A DNA stretch of 64,000 bases from Halorubrum sp. BV1 (GTDB taxonomy: Archaea; Halobacteriota; Halobacteria; Halobacteriales; Haloferacaceae), in contig NZ_KN050825.1 in assembly GCF_000746205.1 (NCBI RefSeq), forward strand, positions 228,590 through 292,589. The letters run 5' to 3'. Below the pieces are notes generated by a model that saw only the letters and a program-made list of their open reading frames with translations, searched no databases and had not been told where the DNA came from. The position numbers were made by a program, and so were the translations under genes. Shown piece by piece: positions 8,511 through 16,477 of the stretch (positions are counted from its first letter, which is position 1; every line of letters starts with the position of its first letter).

Positions 8511-8992
8511 CGCCGCACCGCCGCGCGCAGCGTGCCGCGGACGTTCCGTCCCGGCGCAGTCCGCACGGTCACGGTCCGCCGAGCGGTGTCGATCCGATCG
8601 GACGCGGACGGATCGTCCAACGCCGGTGCGCCCGGTCCGGAACCGATGCGCCACGTCTCTCCGCCGGCGCGAATCTCGACCGTGGCCGCGTACCGAAGGC
8701 GCGGCACCCCGCCCAGTCGGGTCGGGACCACGACGCCGCCGGCGGTGACCGCCGGCTCGATCCGATCGAGCGTCGTCTCGGCGACCGCTCGCTCGTGTTC
8801 CGGCGTCGCGTCGTCGATGGCGGTGACGTACAGTCCGAGCGCCGCAGCGACGGCCACCACCGCGACGAGCGCGGCTACCGGCTCGACCGCGGCGCGGGCC
8901 GTGGACCCGCCGCCCGTACCGGCGGGGTCCGTCTCCGTTCGTCCCGTCGAACCGCCGCGGCCGAACAGCCGGTCACCCGACGAGCGTGACAT
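8507..8992 (-). CDS. N-anchored pilin-like protein of the pilus locus
   Basis: 161 residues from the ATG at 8992. A polar, Gly/Ser-rich N-terminus of about 30 residues leads into a single hydrophobic helix (PVAALVAVVAVAAALGLYV), then a beta-rich exported domain ending TVRTAPGRNVRGTL. It overlaps the upstream gene by 20 bp and the downstream one by 4 bp, so all are translated from one message. No prepilin peptidase site is obvious. Likely a pseudopilin or TadE/F-like component (DUF7285-type family). Confidence 0.7.
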   Translation of the reverse strand: MSRSSGDRLFGRGGSTGRTETDPAGTGGGSTARAAVEPVAALVAVVAVAAALGLYVTAIDDATPEHERAVAETTLDRIEPAVTAGGVVVPTRLGGVPRLRYAATVEIRAGGETWRIGSGPGAPALDDPSASDRIDTARRTVTVRTAPGRNVRGTLRAAVRR

Positions 8993-9470
8993 GGACACCG
9001 CCGTAGTGGACCTGCCGCACGGTGAGCCGCCCCGGTGCCGGTCGCCACGCTCCGTCGACATCGCGCGCGTGCGACGCCGCGGCCGCGAAGGCGTCCGGAT
9101 CGTCGAACGCGGACGACGGCGGGACGCCGTCGAGCACCCGTCGGAGTTCGCCGATCCCGTCGGTCCGGTTCCGCTTCCCGTGTCCCGCCGGGACGGGCGT
9201 TATCTTCGGCCCGCGTAGCGACGCGAATCCGACACCGCCGTCGCCCCGCAGTCCGATCGACCGCTCCGTGAGCCGGATCTGGCTCGCCGCGAGGCCGTGT
9301 TCGGCTCGTGCCGGGTACGGGCCGTCGGCGACCGAATCGATCGTGTGCGCCACACCGCTCGCGTCCGGCGGCGGAGACGCCGGAAGCGTCGCCGCGACCC
9401 CCGCCGTCGCGACGCTCACCAGGGCGAGTCCGAGCCACGCGTACGTGGCGTCGACGTTCGTCTCGAACAT
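8973..9470 (-). CDS. N-anchored protein opening the distal pilus transcription unit (DUF7283-like)
   Basis: 165 residues from the ATG at 9470 (MFETNVDATYAWLG). A hydrophobic segment (about residues 11-31) is followed by an extracellular domain. The start was chosen because a TATA box lies 22-29 bp before it; the open frame extends upstream only through the promoter itself. It is the first of four overlapping genes (9470 down to 4639) transcribed separately from the ATPase/TadC genes. Probably a pilin-like subunit. Confidence 0.7.
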   Translation of the reverse strand: MFETNVDATYAWLGLALVSVATAGVAATLPASPPPDASGVAHTIDSVADGPYPARAEHGLAASQIRLTERSIGLRGDGGVGFASLRGPKITPVPAGHGKRNRTDGIGELRRVLDGVPPSSAFDDPDAFAAAASHARDVDGAWRPAPGRLTVRQVHYGGVHVTLVG

Positions 9471-9477
9471 GGGTCGG

Positions 9478-9500
9478 CTGGCCGCGGCTCGGTATATAAG
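9478..9500 (-). promoter_or_regulatory. promoter-leader of the DUF7283-like gene, shared pilus-locus type
   Basis: On the minus strand CTTATATACC is followed by GAGCCGCGGCCAG, with the start codon 22 bp after the TATA octamer. Plus-strand bases 9478-9494 (CTGGCCGCGGCTCGGTA) are identical to 14519-14535 in front of the first gene of the locus. Confidence 0.7.
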
Positions 9501-9571
9501 ACATCGGGCAATGTCGGAGACCGACGGGGCGCACCGTGACGGTCGAACAGTCACGGTGTCCGGCCACCGCG

Positions 9572-11374
9572 TTACAACAGGAGTCCAGCTCCGAGGAAGG
9601 AGACGAGGTACGTCGCCGTCGCGGTCGGCAGCGCGATCCCGACCCGATACGCGACGAGCGTCCGGTCGAATCCCCGTTCGAGCCCCGTCGCCAGCGCGGT
9701 GAGGAGTCCCGCGAGTATCAAGACGTACGCACCGACGATCCGTCCGAGCACCGGTACCGCGAGAGTCGCCGTCGCGCCCGGTGTCTCCCCGCCTCCCGGG
9801 TCCGCGCCGCCAGCGTCGATCCCGCCCGCCCCGAACGCGTCCGCTCCAGCAGCGGCCCCGGCTCCGACCGTCGTGACGTCGACCGTGTCGATCCCGGTCG
9901 CGAGCGCGATCGTCGCCCCGCCGACGAGCGGAGCGAACACTGCCGCGGTGTTCGTCAGCGTCCCCGTTACTGTCGCAAGCTGTCGGCGCGCGTCGCCTTC
10001 GAGCGCGCGGAGCTCTTCTAACTGGTCTGCCAATTCGAGCAGAACGTCGCCGGCGGGACGGCCCTCCCTCGCGGCGACGGCGAGCAGCGCGATCGCCCCG
10101 TTGACTCGCGGGGACGGGACCGCAACGGCGGGCCCGCCGCGGCCGAGAAACGCCTCTCGTACGCCGACGCGGAGCGCGTCGCTACGGCGGCCGGCGCGCT
10201 CGAACAGCTCGCCGGTTGCGTCGTCGATCCGCTTGCCCGCGTTCGCGACAGCAGCCTCGACAGAGACGCCCTCGGCGACGTCGCCGCCGATGACGGTCAT
10301 CGCGTCCGGGAGGCTCCGCTCGACCGCCCGCACGTCCGCGAGTACCGAGCGGCGGGCGCGGACGGCGACAAGCAGTGCGACGCCGACACCGACGCCGATA
10401 CCCGCCACGGGTGCCGCCCACCGAGCGACCCCCCACGCGGCCGTCGCGGCCGCTGTGACGCCGGACCCGAGGCCGAGAGCGATCGCGTGTGGGCCGCGCC
10501 TCGGAACGTCCCGGTGAGCGCTCCCTATCGCCGGCGGGGCGAACGCGACCGGACGGCGCGAGAGGAGCCATCCGGACGCGGCGAGCAAGCCGGCAGGGAG
10601 CGCGACGAGATACAGTCCCGTGACGACGCCCGGGCCGATCGGCACGCCGGACGCCGCGGCCGCGGGCAACAGCGCTATCATCGCCAGCGGGAGGAGGACG
10701 CCGAACGCGTACAGCGCGGAGACCGGGCCGCGGACCTCGCCCACGAAGGCCGCGAGTCGGTCCGTGGTTCCCGCGATCGTCGTGTCGAGGGCGCGGTCGA
10801 GACACCGTCCTCGTCGCTCCGCGGGTGCCGACGCCGCGGTCCGGACGAGCGCTGCGGCGCGATCAATGGCCGGAAACCACGGCTGCCACTCGCGGGCGAA
10901 CGCCCGGAGGCCGCTCGTCGGGACGTCGGCGCTCCCACGCTCGTGGCGGGCCAACGCGTCCGCCAACGGTCCGTTCCCCGTTCGGGCGGCGAACTGGACC
11001 GCACGCTCCGTCGAGGGGTCGAGCCGCATCCGCAACACGAGTCGCCCGACGAGTCCGGGCGCGGCACCGAGCGCGCGAGTCCGGCGGAGCGAGGCGATCC
11101 ACACCGGTCCCCGATGGACGGCGTGAGTCGCACCGAGCCCGGCGACGAGGCCGGCGAGTCCGCTCGCGGCCGGCCCGAAGGCGAGCACAGCGATGAGACC
11201 GACGGCGAGGCCGACGACGACGCCGGATCGGTTTCCGGTCGCGATCACGGCTTCCGGGGAGCGGTTCCACCCGAGAAACGAGAGCGACCGACGGAGCTCC
11301 GGCGATCCCGTCTCATCGTCGCGTTCCGCGGACACCCGTGTCGAAGTGCCCGCCGATCCGTTGGGATCGGTCAT
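9572..11374 (-). CDS. TadC/FlaJ-like type II secretion system F membrane platform protein
   Basis: 600 residues; the ATG at 11374 overlaps the ATPase stop codon (ATGA). The protein has several hydrophobic segments arranged in two halves, each with a cytoplasmic helical T2SSF-like region (for example SLPDAMTVIGGDVAEGVSVE and the later EGRPAGDVLLELADQL). In type IV pilus, Tad and archaellum systems this is the inner-membrane platform on which the ATPase works. The tight coupling with the ATPase confirms the role. The long Gly/Ala-rich loop near the C-terminus is unusual but typical of haloarchaeal copies. Confidence 0.85.
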   Translation of the reverse strand: MTDPNGSAGTSTRVSAERDDETGSPELRRSLSFLGWNRSPEAVIATGNRSGVVVGLAVGLIAVLAFGPAASGLAGLVAGLGATHAVHRGPVWIASLRRTRALGAAPGLVGRLVLRMRLDPSTERAVQFAARTGNGPLADALARHERGSADVPTSGLRAFAREWQPWFPAIDRAAALVRTAASAPAERRGRCLDRALDTTIAGTTDRLAAFVGEVRGPVSALYAFGVLLPLAMIALLPAAAASGVPIGPGVVTGLYLVALPAGLLAASGWLLSRRPVAFAPPAIGSAHRDVPRRGPHAIALGLGSGVTAAATAAWGVARWAAPVAGIGVGVGVALLVAVRARRSVLADVRAVERSLPDAMTVIGGDVAEGVSVEAAVANAGKRIDDATGELFERAGRRSDALRVGVREAFLGRGGPAVAVPSPRVNGAIALLAVAAREGRPAGDVLLELADQLEELRALEGDARRQLATVTGTLTNTAAVFAPLVGGATIALATGIDTVDVTTVGAGAAAGADAFGAGGIDAGGADPGGGETPGATATLAVPVLGRIVGAYVLILAGLLTALATGLERGFDRTLVAYRVGIALPTATATYLVSFLGAGLLL

Positions 11375-13338
11375 CGAGGTGTACCGCCGTTCGGAGCGTC
11401 GGTGTCTCGGCTGGATGCGCCGATACCGCGGTTGGCGGCGTCGACGCCGACGTATCGACTCGGTGCCAGCCGTCGCCGCCGAACCGCCGTTGCGACGCGC
11501 TCCGCTCGCCGGGCGATCGCCGCTCTGACCTCGGCGTACGACTCGTCCGGCCCGGCGAGCGAACCGACCAGTCGGCTCTCGCCGCGGTCGATCCGGCCGG
11601 TCGCCGCGAGTCCCGCCCCGGTCCGCTCGTACAGCGGCTCGAACTGGGCGTCGCCGTTGCGGTCGACGACTTCGGCTATCACGTCGACCTCGTGGTCGTC
11701 GAGAAGCACGACGAGGTCGGTCGCGGCGAACGACGACGCCGGAACCTTGAGGTCGGTGACGACGCGCTCCTTGACGGCGGCCGGGTCCTCTCCGTGGATC
11801 GTTCCGAGCACCGTCTCTCCGGTCGCGCCGACGCGCATCGCCTCGTACAGCGCTCGCGCCTCCTCGCCGCGAACCTCGCCGACCACTATCGAACCGCCGC
11901 CGAGTCGCAGCGCGGTCCGGACCGCCTCCCTCGGTGAGGGTTCGGCACCGTCGCCGACGCGGAGCCGCTGGGCGTCGCGGCCGGCGTCGGCCAGCGCGGC
12001 CGCCGGTAGCTCCGGCGTGTCCTCGATGAGGACCGACCGCGTCGCGGGCGGAAGCTCCCAGAGGAGCGAGCCGAGCGCGGTCGTCTTCCCGGCACCGCGA
12101 CCGCCCGCGACGAGGCCGGTCACGCCCCGCTCGACGGCGACAGAGACGAGCCCCGCGGCGTCGGCCGTGATCGTCTCGACGTCGACGAGGCGTGCGAGCG
12201 TCCACGCGTCTGGGTCACCCCGGCGGAACGCGAACGAGAGTCCGTCGCTCGCCGGGGGCGTCGTCGCGGCGACTCGGACCCGTCCCGCGTCCGTTTCAAG
12301 CGTCGCGTCGAGCGTCGGGCTGGCGCGGGAGAACCCCCGGCCGCTCGTCCGCCGGAGCCGAGAGGCCAGCGTGGCGGCACCCTCCGGGGGGAGCCGAACG
12401 TTCGTTCTGCAGCGCTCTCCGTCGACGACCACGCGGAGCGGGTTCTCGGTGACCGGAGCGGTCAGCGTGGCGTCGCTCACGCGGTCGTCTGCGAAAACGT
12501 GCTCGAACACCCCGTATCCTCGGGTGTGCCGCCGAAGCACGTCGACGAGCGTGGGAATCGGGTCCCCCTCGACCGCGATCGCCCGGACGGCCCGTCCCGG
12601 TGCCCTGTCGCCGCCGACCGGATCGTCGAGGAGCCGGTCTTTGGCCGCCGCGAGCCGCGCGATCGCCTCGTCATCGAGGTCGGCCGAAGGTGGCGTGAGG
12701 TGATACGTCCGCAGGGTCCGGTCGCCTTCGTACAGTCGTACCGTCGCGCCGGTAGTGAGATCCCACCGATCGACGAGAGCGGCCCGTGGCGGCGGCTCGG
12801 ACGCCACGCGCGCGGCTGCGAGCCGGGGGGCGGCGTGCGCGCGGAGGACGTCGGCGGTCTCGTCAGCGCCCGCAACCACCTCGGACAGACCAGATTCGGC
12901 GGCGATCCGCCTCGGCGCGCCAGCGCGACCGTCGGCCTCGCTGGCGGCCCCGACCGGATCTCGGCATACCCGGTCCGCGAGCCGCGTCTCGTGGAACGCG
13001 ACCTGTTCGCGGAACCGACCGGCGGCGAGCAGACACGCGGCGGCACGGCCAGCGTAGGTCCGTTCTCGCCCGCCGTGATGGGTCCGGATCACGTCCGCGT
13101 CGCGGTCCGTCAGCGCCGTGACCACGGTCGAGAGGCAGTCGGGACTGGCAGCGAGGTCGCCGCGACCCGGACACTCGTCCGCGTCGACCGCGAGCACGAC
13201 GCGGTCGTCGACGCCCGTTCCGACGGGCTCTCTGAACGTCGGGTCACACCGACAGTCGGGCGCGTCCCCGTCGGTCCACGGAAGCGAGCGAAGCGACTCC
13301 TCGCCGAGACGCGAGAACGCGGTACGGTCGAGTGTCAT
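11371..13338 (-). CDS. type II/IV secretion (pilus assembly) ATPase, VirB11/TadA/FlaI family
   Basis: 655 residues. The C-terminal half is the hexameric secretion ATPase: Walker A GGRGAGKTT, an Asp box around VLIEDTPELP, Walker B GGSIVVGEVRGEEA, and a His box GETVLGTIHGEDP. The N-terminal half is a family-specific extension containing a cysteine-bearing segment (DGDAPDCRCDPTF) near the start. It powers assembly or retraction of the surface filament made by this locus and is coupled to the TadC-like gene. The start at 13338 is supported by a TATA box 22 bp upstream. Haloarchaea often carry several such clusters; which filament this makes is not determined. Confidence 0.9.
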   Translation of the reverse strand: MTLDRTAFSRLGEESLRSLPWTDGDAPDCRCDPTFREPVGTGVDDRVVLAVDADECPGRGDLAASPDCLSTVVTALTDRDADVIRTHHGGRERTYAGRAAACLLAAGRFREQVAFHETRLADRVCRDPVGAASEADGRAGAPRRIAAESGLSEVVAGADETADVLRAHAAPRLAAARVASEPPPRAALVDRWDLTTGATVRLYEGDRTLRTYHLTPPSADLDDEAIARLAAAKDRLLDDPVGGDRAPGRAVRAIAVEGDPIPTLVDVLRRHTRGYGVFEHVFADDRVSDATLTAPVTENPLRVVVDGERCRTNVRLPPEGAATLASRLRRTSGRGFSRASPTLDATLETDAGRVRVAATTPPASDGLSFAFRRGDPDAWTLARLVDVETITADAAGLVSVAVERGVTGLVAGGRGAGKTTALGSLLWELPPATRSVLIEDTPELPAAALADAGRDAQRLRVGDGAEPSPREAVRTALRLGGGSIVVGEVRGEEARALYEAMRVGATGETVLGTIHGEDPAAVKERVVTDLKVPASSFAATDLVVLLDDHEVDVIAEVVDRNGDAQFEPLYERTGAGLAATGRIDRGESRLVGSLAGPDESYAEVRAAIARRAERVATAVRRRRLAPSRYVGVDAANRGIGASSRDTDAPNGGTPR

Positions 13339-13346
13339 GGCGGCCG

Positions 13347-13368
13347 TGGCCGCGGCATCGCGTATAAG
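13347..13368 (-). promoter_or_regulatory. promoter-leader of the pilus ATPase gene
   Basis: On the minus strand CTTATACG is followed by CGATGCCGCGGCCACGGC and the ATG after 22 bp. TATA position, spacing and the GCCGCGGCCA core match the leaders at 9478-9500 and 14519-14542. Confidence 0.6.
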
Positions 13369-13371
13369 GAC

Positions 13372-13905
13372 TCACCCGACGCGAGTGATTCGAACCGTCG
13401 GTCCGCCGTCGTCGACGTATCGGAGTTCGAGCCGGCTCTCGCCGCCCGGGCGGAGGTCGATTACCCCGGTGGCGAGGTCGATCCTCGCGGGGACGGCGTC
13501 GGTACGGAGGGGAAGGTACCGATCGCGTCCGCCGGTGGGTCGGTAGCGCAACGCGACGGGGGTGTCGGGTCTCGGGCCGGCGACCTCGACGAGGGCGATC
13601 CGGTCGATCGAAGCCGCCGTGACGCCACTCGGTGCGCGGACGGTCACGCTCGCGCGGGCGGCGAGCGACGGCTCCGTGACCGCGACCGATCCGGAGACGA
13701 CGCGCGCCGTGGCCCGCTCGATCCGGTCTACCTCGGAGTCGAGTCGCTCGGTCGTCGTGGTTACGCGGGCCGTTTCCAAGGCGGGCATCGAGGCGGCGAG
13801 GAGCGCGACGGCGACGGCAACGGTCAACACGACCCGGATCACGACGGTCCCACCGGTCGGAGCAGGCGTCCCGACCGCCCCGACCGATTCGTCCGCATCG
13901 GCCAC
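13372..13905 (-). CDS. N-anchored pilus-locus accessory protein (DUF7311-like)
   Basis: 177 residues: a short Gly/Pro/Thr-rich head, one hydrophobic helix (about residues 22-40, VVIRVVLTVAVAVALLAAS), then a beta-rich extracellular domain (for example RYLPLRTDAVPARIDL). It lies between the coiled-coil protein and the ATPase with 36 and 33 bp spacing. The shape is that of a pseudopilin or pilus assembly accessory. Family assignment is from memory; function unknown. Confidence 0.65.
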   Translation of the reverse strand: MADADESVGAVGTPAPTGGTVVIRVVLTVAVAVALLAASMPALETARVTTTTERLDSEVDRIERATARVVSGSVAVTEPSLAARASVTVRAPSGVTAASIDRIALVEVAGPRPDTPVALRYRPTGGRDRYLPLRTDAVPARIDLATGVIDLRPGGESRLELRYVDDGGPTVRITRVG

Positions 13906-13941
13906 GCAGATCGCGACGCGTCGCGGCGGACCGTCGAGTCG

Positions 13942-14511
13942 CTACAGCGTCTCACGGAGGCGGTCCAGCGCGTCGCGGCTCCACGGCTTCTCGTCGCTCT
14001 CGTCATCGTCGCCGGCCGGACCGGATCCGTCCACCGCATCCGACCCGTCCGCGCGACCGTGAGACCGAGGCCCGTCGAACCGGGCGGCGCTCCCCTCGCT
14101 TCCGGGGTCGGCAGGCACGGCGGCGTCGAGCGCCGACGGTGTCGGTACCTCCGCTCTCGGCTCCGAGCCCGCCGCCGGCGCTCCCTGCGCGTCGTCGGAG
14201 CGCTGACCGCGGCTCGATCGGGCGAGCGCGAGATCCGCCCGTCGCTCGACTTCGGCGTTCACCGCACGAACCGCGCCGGCGTACCCCCGGAGCGCCTGCG
14301 TCGCCGCCTCCAGCTCCTCGACGCGCGCTTCGAGGTCGGACAGACGCGAGCCGATCGCCCGCCGCTCGGCGGCCGCCTCCGCGCCGTCGGTCACGTCCGA
14401 CACTGCGGCGTCGGACCCGGTGAGCGCCCGTTCGACGGCGCTGAGCCGCTCGTCCATCGCGAGCGTCTCGCTGCCGATCGCTCGATCGTCGGATCGGGTT
14501 GTCTCTGTCAC
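13942..14511 (-). CDS. coiled-coil protein, first gene of the pilus locus (DUF7310-like)
   Basis: 189 residues from a GTG at 14511; the in-frame ATG 9 codons upstream lies inside the TATA box and is therefore unlikely to be used. The N-terminal 85 residues form a heptad-rich coiled coil (MDERLSAVERAL, RLSDLEARVEELEAATQAL); the C-terminal half is low-complexity and charged, ending KPWSRDALDRLRETL. No membrane segment, so it is probably a cytoplasmic partner of the ATPase or platform. Function inferred only from position. Confidence 0.65.
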   Translation of the reverse strand: MTETTRSDDRAIGSETLAMDERLSAVERALTGSDAAVSDVTDGAEAAAERRAIGSRLSDLEARVEELEAATQALRGYAGAVRAVNAEVERRADLALARSSRGQRSDDAQGAPAAGSEPRAEVPTPSALDAAVPADPGSEGSAARFDGPRSHGRADGSDAVDGSGPAGDDDESDEKPWSRDALDRLRETL

Positions 14512-14518
14512 ATGGGAG

Positions 14519-14542
14519 CTGGCCGCGGCTCGGTACATAAAC
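14519..14542 (-). promoter_or_regulatory. promoter-leader of the first pilus-locus gene
   Basis: On the minus strand GTTTATGTA is followed by CCGAGCCGCGGCCAGCTCC, with the GTG start 22 bp after the TATA octamer. Seventeen bases are identical to the leader at 9478-9494. Confidence 0.7.
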
Positions 14543-14632
14543 GGTCGCAGGGGGTCGCTGGCGATCCCGGAACGCTCCCGCCGCGAGGACGGTTCCGCAC
14601 CTTTTTGGTTCCGCCCGGAGGATTCGTGTCCG

Positions 14633-15331
14633 ATGAGCAATCCGTGGGACGACTGGGATCATGTGCTGAAAGTCGATCCCGATAAAGAGCTTCGGGACGG
14701 GGAGACCTTCGAGGACGTCTGCCGGACCGGAACCGACGCGATCGAGATCGGCGGGACCCTCGACGTCACCGCGGAGAAGATGACGCGGGTCGTCGACGCC
14801 GCGGCCGAGTACGACGTGCCGCTGTACCAAGAGCCGTCGAACCCGGGCGTCGTCATCGACTCGCCGGCCCTCGACGGGTATCTGATCCCGACGGTGTTCA
14901 ACGCCGGCGGGCCGTTCTGGATCACCGGTGCGCACAAAGAGTGGGTCCGCATCGACGACCTCGACTGGAGCCGCACGCACACCGAGGCGTACATCGTGTT
15001 GAATCCGGAGGCCTCGGTCGCACAGTTGACGGAGGCGAACTGCGACCTCGCGGCCGACGACGTCGCCGCCTACGCGAAGATCGCAGAGCGAATGTTCGGC
15101 CAAGAGATCGTCTACGTGGAGTACTCTGGAACCTTCGGAGACACCGAAAAGGTCGCTGCCGCCCACGACGCGCTCGACGACGCCACCCTGTTTTACGGCG
15201 GTGGTATTCACGACTACGAGTCGGCGAACGAGATGGCCGCACACAGCGACGTGATCGTCGTCGGTGACCTGCTCCACGACGACGGCGTCGACGCGGTCCG
15301 CGAAACGGTTCGAGGCGCGAAGGACGCGTAG
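14633..15331 (+). CDS. geranylgeranylglyceryl phosphate synthase (GGGP synthase)
   Basis: 232 residues, a single TIM-barrel domain. The enzyme joins geranylgeranyl diphosphate to sn-glycerol-1-phosphate, making the first ether bond of archaeal membrane lipids. Family signatures are present: YQEPSNPGVV, DGYLIPTVFN, YVEYSGTFGD and the phosphate-binding YGGGIHDYESA near the C-terminus. The start at 14633 gives the normal N-terminus (MSNPWDDWDHVLKVDPDK); the frame is open further upstream but overlaps the divergent pilus promoter. The stop codon lies within a 25-bp tandem repeat. Confidence 0.95.
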   Translation: MSNPWDDWDHVLKVDPDKELRDGETFEDVCRTGTDAIEIGGTLDVTAEKMTRVVDAAAEYDVPLYQEPSNPGVVIDSPALDGYLIPTVFNAGGPFWITGAHKEWVRIDDLDWSRTHTEAYIVLNPEASVAQLTEANCDLAADDVAAYAKIAERMFGQEIVYVEYSGTFGDTEKVAAAHDALDDATLFYGGGIHDYESANEMAAHSDVIVVGDLLHDDGVDAVRETVRGAKDA

Positions 15332-15393
15332 ACAGCGAGGCGTGAGAGACGCGTAGACGGCGAGGCGTGAGAGACGCGTAGACGGCGAGGCGG
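15323..15393. repeat. 25-bp tandem repeat (2.8 copies) across the GGGP synthase stop codon
   Basis: Unit GACGCGTAGACGGCGAGGCG plus TGAGA at 15323-15347, 15348-15372 and 15373-15393 (partial), with one A/G difference in the first copy. The first copy contains the last codons and TAG stop of the GGGP synthase gene; the array fills the gap to the convergent riboflavin synthase gene. Confidence 0.9.
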
Positions 15394-15398
15394 GGCGA

Positions 15399-16016
15399 TC
15401 AGTACCCGTCGAGCATGTTCTCGACGTACTTCGCGATCACGTCGACCTCCAGGTGGACCGGGTCGCCGACCGACTTCTCCGAGAGCGTTGTGAGGTCGTA
15501 GGTCGTCGGAATGATCGCGACGTCGAACTCGCCGTCTCGCTTCTCCGCGACGGTCAGCGAGATACCGTCGAGTGTCACGGACCCCTTGTCGACGAGGTGT
15601 CTATCGTAGCCCTCCGGGATCGCGAAGGTGAACCGCCAGTCCTCGCCGACGCGCTCTGTCCCCGTCACCTCGGTCACCGTGTCGACGTGCCCCTGTACCA
15701 CATGGCCGTCGAACCGGCCGTCGGCGGGCATCGCGCGCTCGACGTTGACCGCGTCGCCCTCGCGGAGTTCGCCGAGGTACGTCTTCGCGACCGTCTCGCT
15801 CGCGAGGAACACCTCGAACCAGTCGGTTCCATCGGCGGTCGAGCCCTCCCCGTCAGTGCCGTACTCCTCGACCGTGAGACAGACCCCGCTGACGCTTATC
15901 GACTGGCCGTGATGGAGGTCGTCGAACCCGTCGACGCCGATCCGCAGCCGAAGCCCGTCTGCGGTTTCGATCCGCTCGCGGACGGTCCCGCTGTCCTCGA
16001 CGATGCCGGTGAACAT
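15399..16016 (-). CDS. ribE: riboflavin synthase (alpha-type, lumazine-binding)
   Basis: 205 residues from the canonical N-terminus MFTGIVEDSG. Two homologous lumazine-binding barrels are visible: the first from MFTGIVED to about residue 100, the second from DGHVVQGHVDTV onward, each with the G-I-S-L/V-T type strand (ISVSGVCLTVEE; VTLDGISLTVAE). The enzyme dismutates two 6,7-dimethyl-8-ribityllumazine molecules to riboflavin. It lies apart from ribK and ribB at 56-57.6 kb. A longer frame starting at 16040 adds only 8 residues without support. Confidence 0.95.
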   Translation of the reverse strand: MFTGIVEDSGTVRERIETADGLRLRIGVDGFDDLHHGQSISVSGVCLTVEEYGTDGEGSTADGTDWFEVFLASETVAKTYLGELREGDAVNVERAMPADGRFDGHVVQGHVDTVTEVTGTERVGEDWRFTFAIPEGYDRHLVDKGSVTLDGISLTVAEKRDGEFDVAIIPTTYDLTTLSEKSVGDPVHLEVDVIAKYVENMLDGY

Positions 16017-16148
16017 ATCGGACGTGGACGCGCGCGACACATATCGGTTCGGCCTTCGTCCGGCGGCGACGCTCGGTTCGGTCTTCGACCGACGATGTTC
16101 GGCCCCGCGACGAGCCCCTTTTGTCCGTCGGGAGGCAATCGAGCCGCG

Positions 16149-16454
16149 ATGAGACTCGGCGTGATGGATATGATTGGACTGGCGGCGTCGCTCGTCTTCG
16201 CCCTCCCGCTCGCGAACTACGCCGTCGTCCGGCTGCTCGCCGGCGAGTTCGTACTCGGCGTCGGCCTCCTCGCCGTCGCCGCTGCGATGGTCGTCCTTCC
16301 GCAGTACTTCCTCGATCCGGGCCGGCTCGTCCGCGGACTCCTTTCTGGCCTCCTTCCCCGCCAGCTCCGACGCGCGTCGTCCGACGACGGCCCCGAGCCG
16401 CCCGGAGACGAGGCGACGGCCGAGGATCAGACGAGACGCGCGCGCGACGAGTAA
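16149..16454 (+). CDS. small membrane protein, two hydrophobic segments
   Basis: 101 residues: a first helix at about residues 6-28 (MIGLAASLVFALPLANYAVV), a second at about 32-53 (EFVLGVGLLAVAAAMVVLP), then a basic, amphipathic stretch and an acidic tail. It resembles a haloarchaeal family of small membrane proteins (DUF7533-like, from memory). The frame extends far upstream, but ATG 16149 is the first start that gives a membrane-protein N-terminus. No functional assignment. Confidence 0.65.
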   Translation: MRLGVMDMIGLAASLVFALPLANYAVVRLLAGEFVLGVGLLAVAAAMVVLPQYFLDPGRLVRGLLSGLLPRQLRRASSDDGPEPPGDEATAEDQTRRARDE

Positions 16455-16477
16455 CGCCCGCCGGCGTGCTCGGCAGT

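Noticed and set aside
9572..12205. 877-codon version of the TadC gene
   Set aside because: The first 277 codons are arginine-rich out-of-frame translation of the ATPase gene; the true start is the ATG at 11374 overlapping the ATPase stop.
14519..14535. Reading the shared pilus leader as coding (it translates to YRAAAS in frame with two genes)
   Set aside because: The TATA box lies inside that reading frame, and the 22-bp spacing fits a leaderless start at the later codon, so a DNA or RNA element is the simpler explanation.
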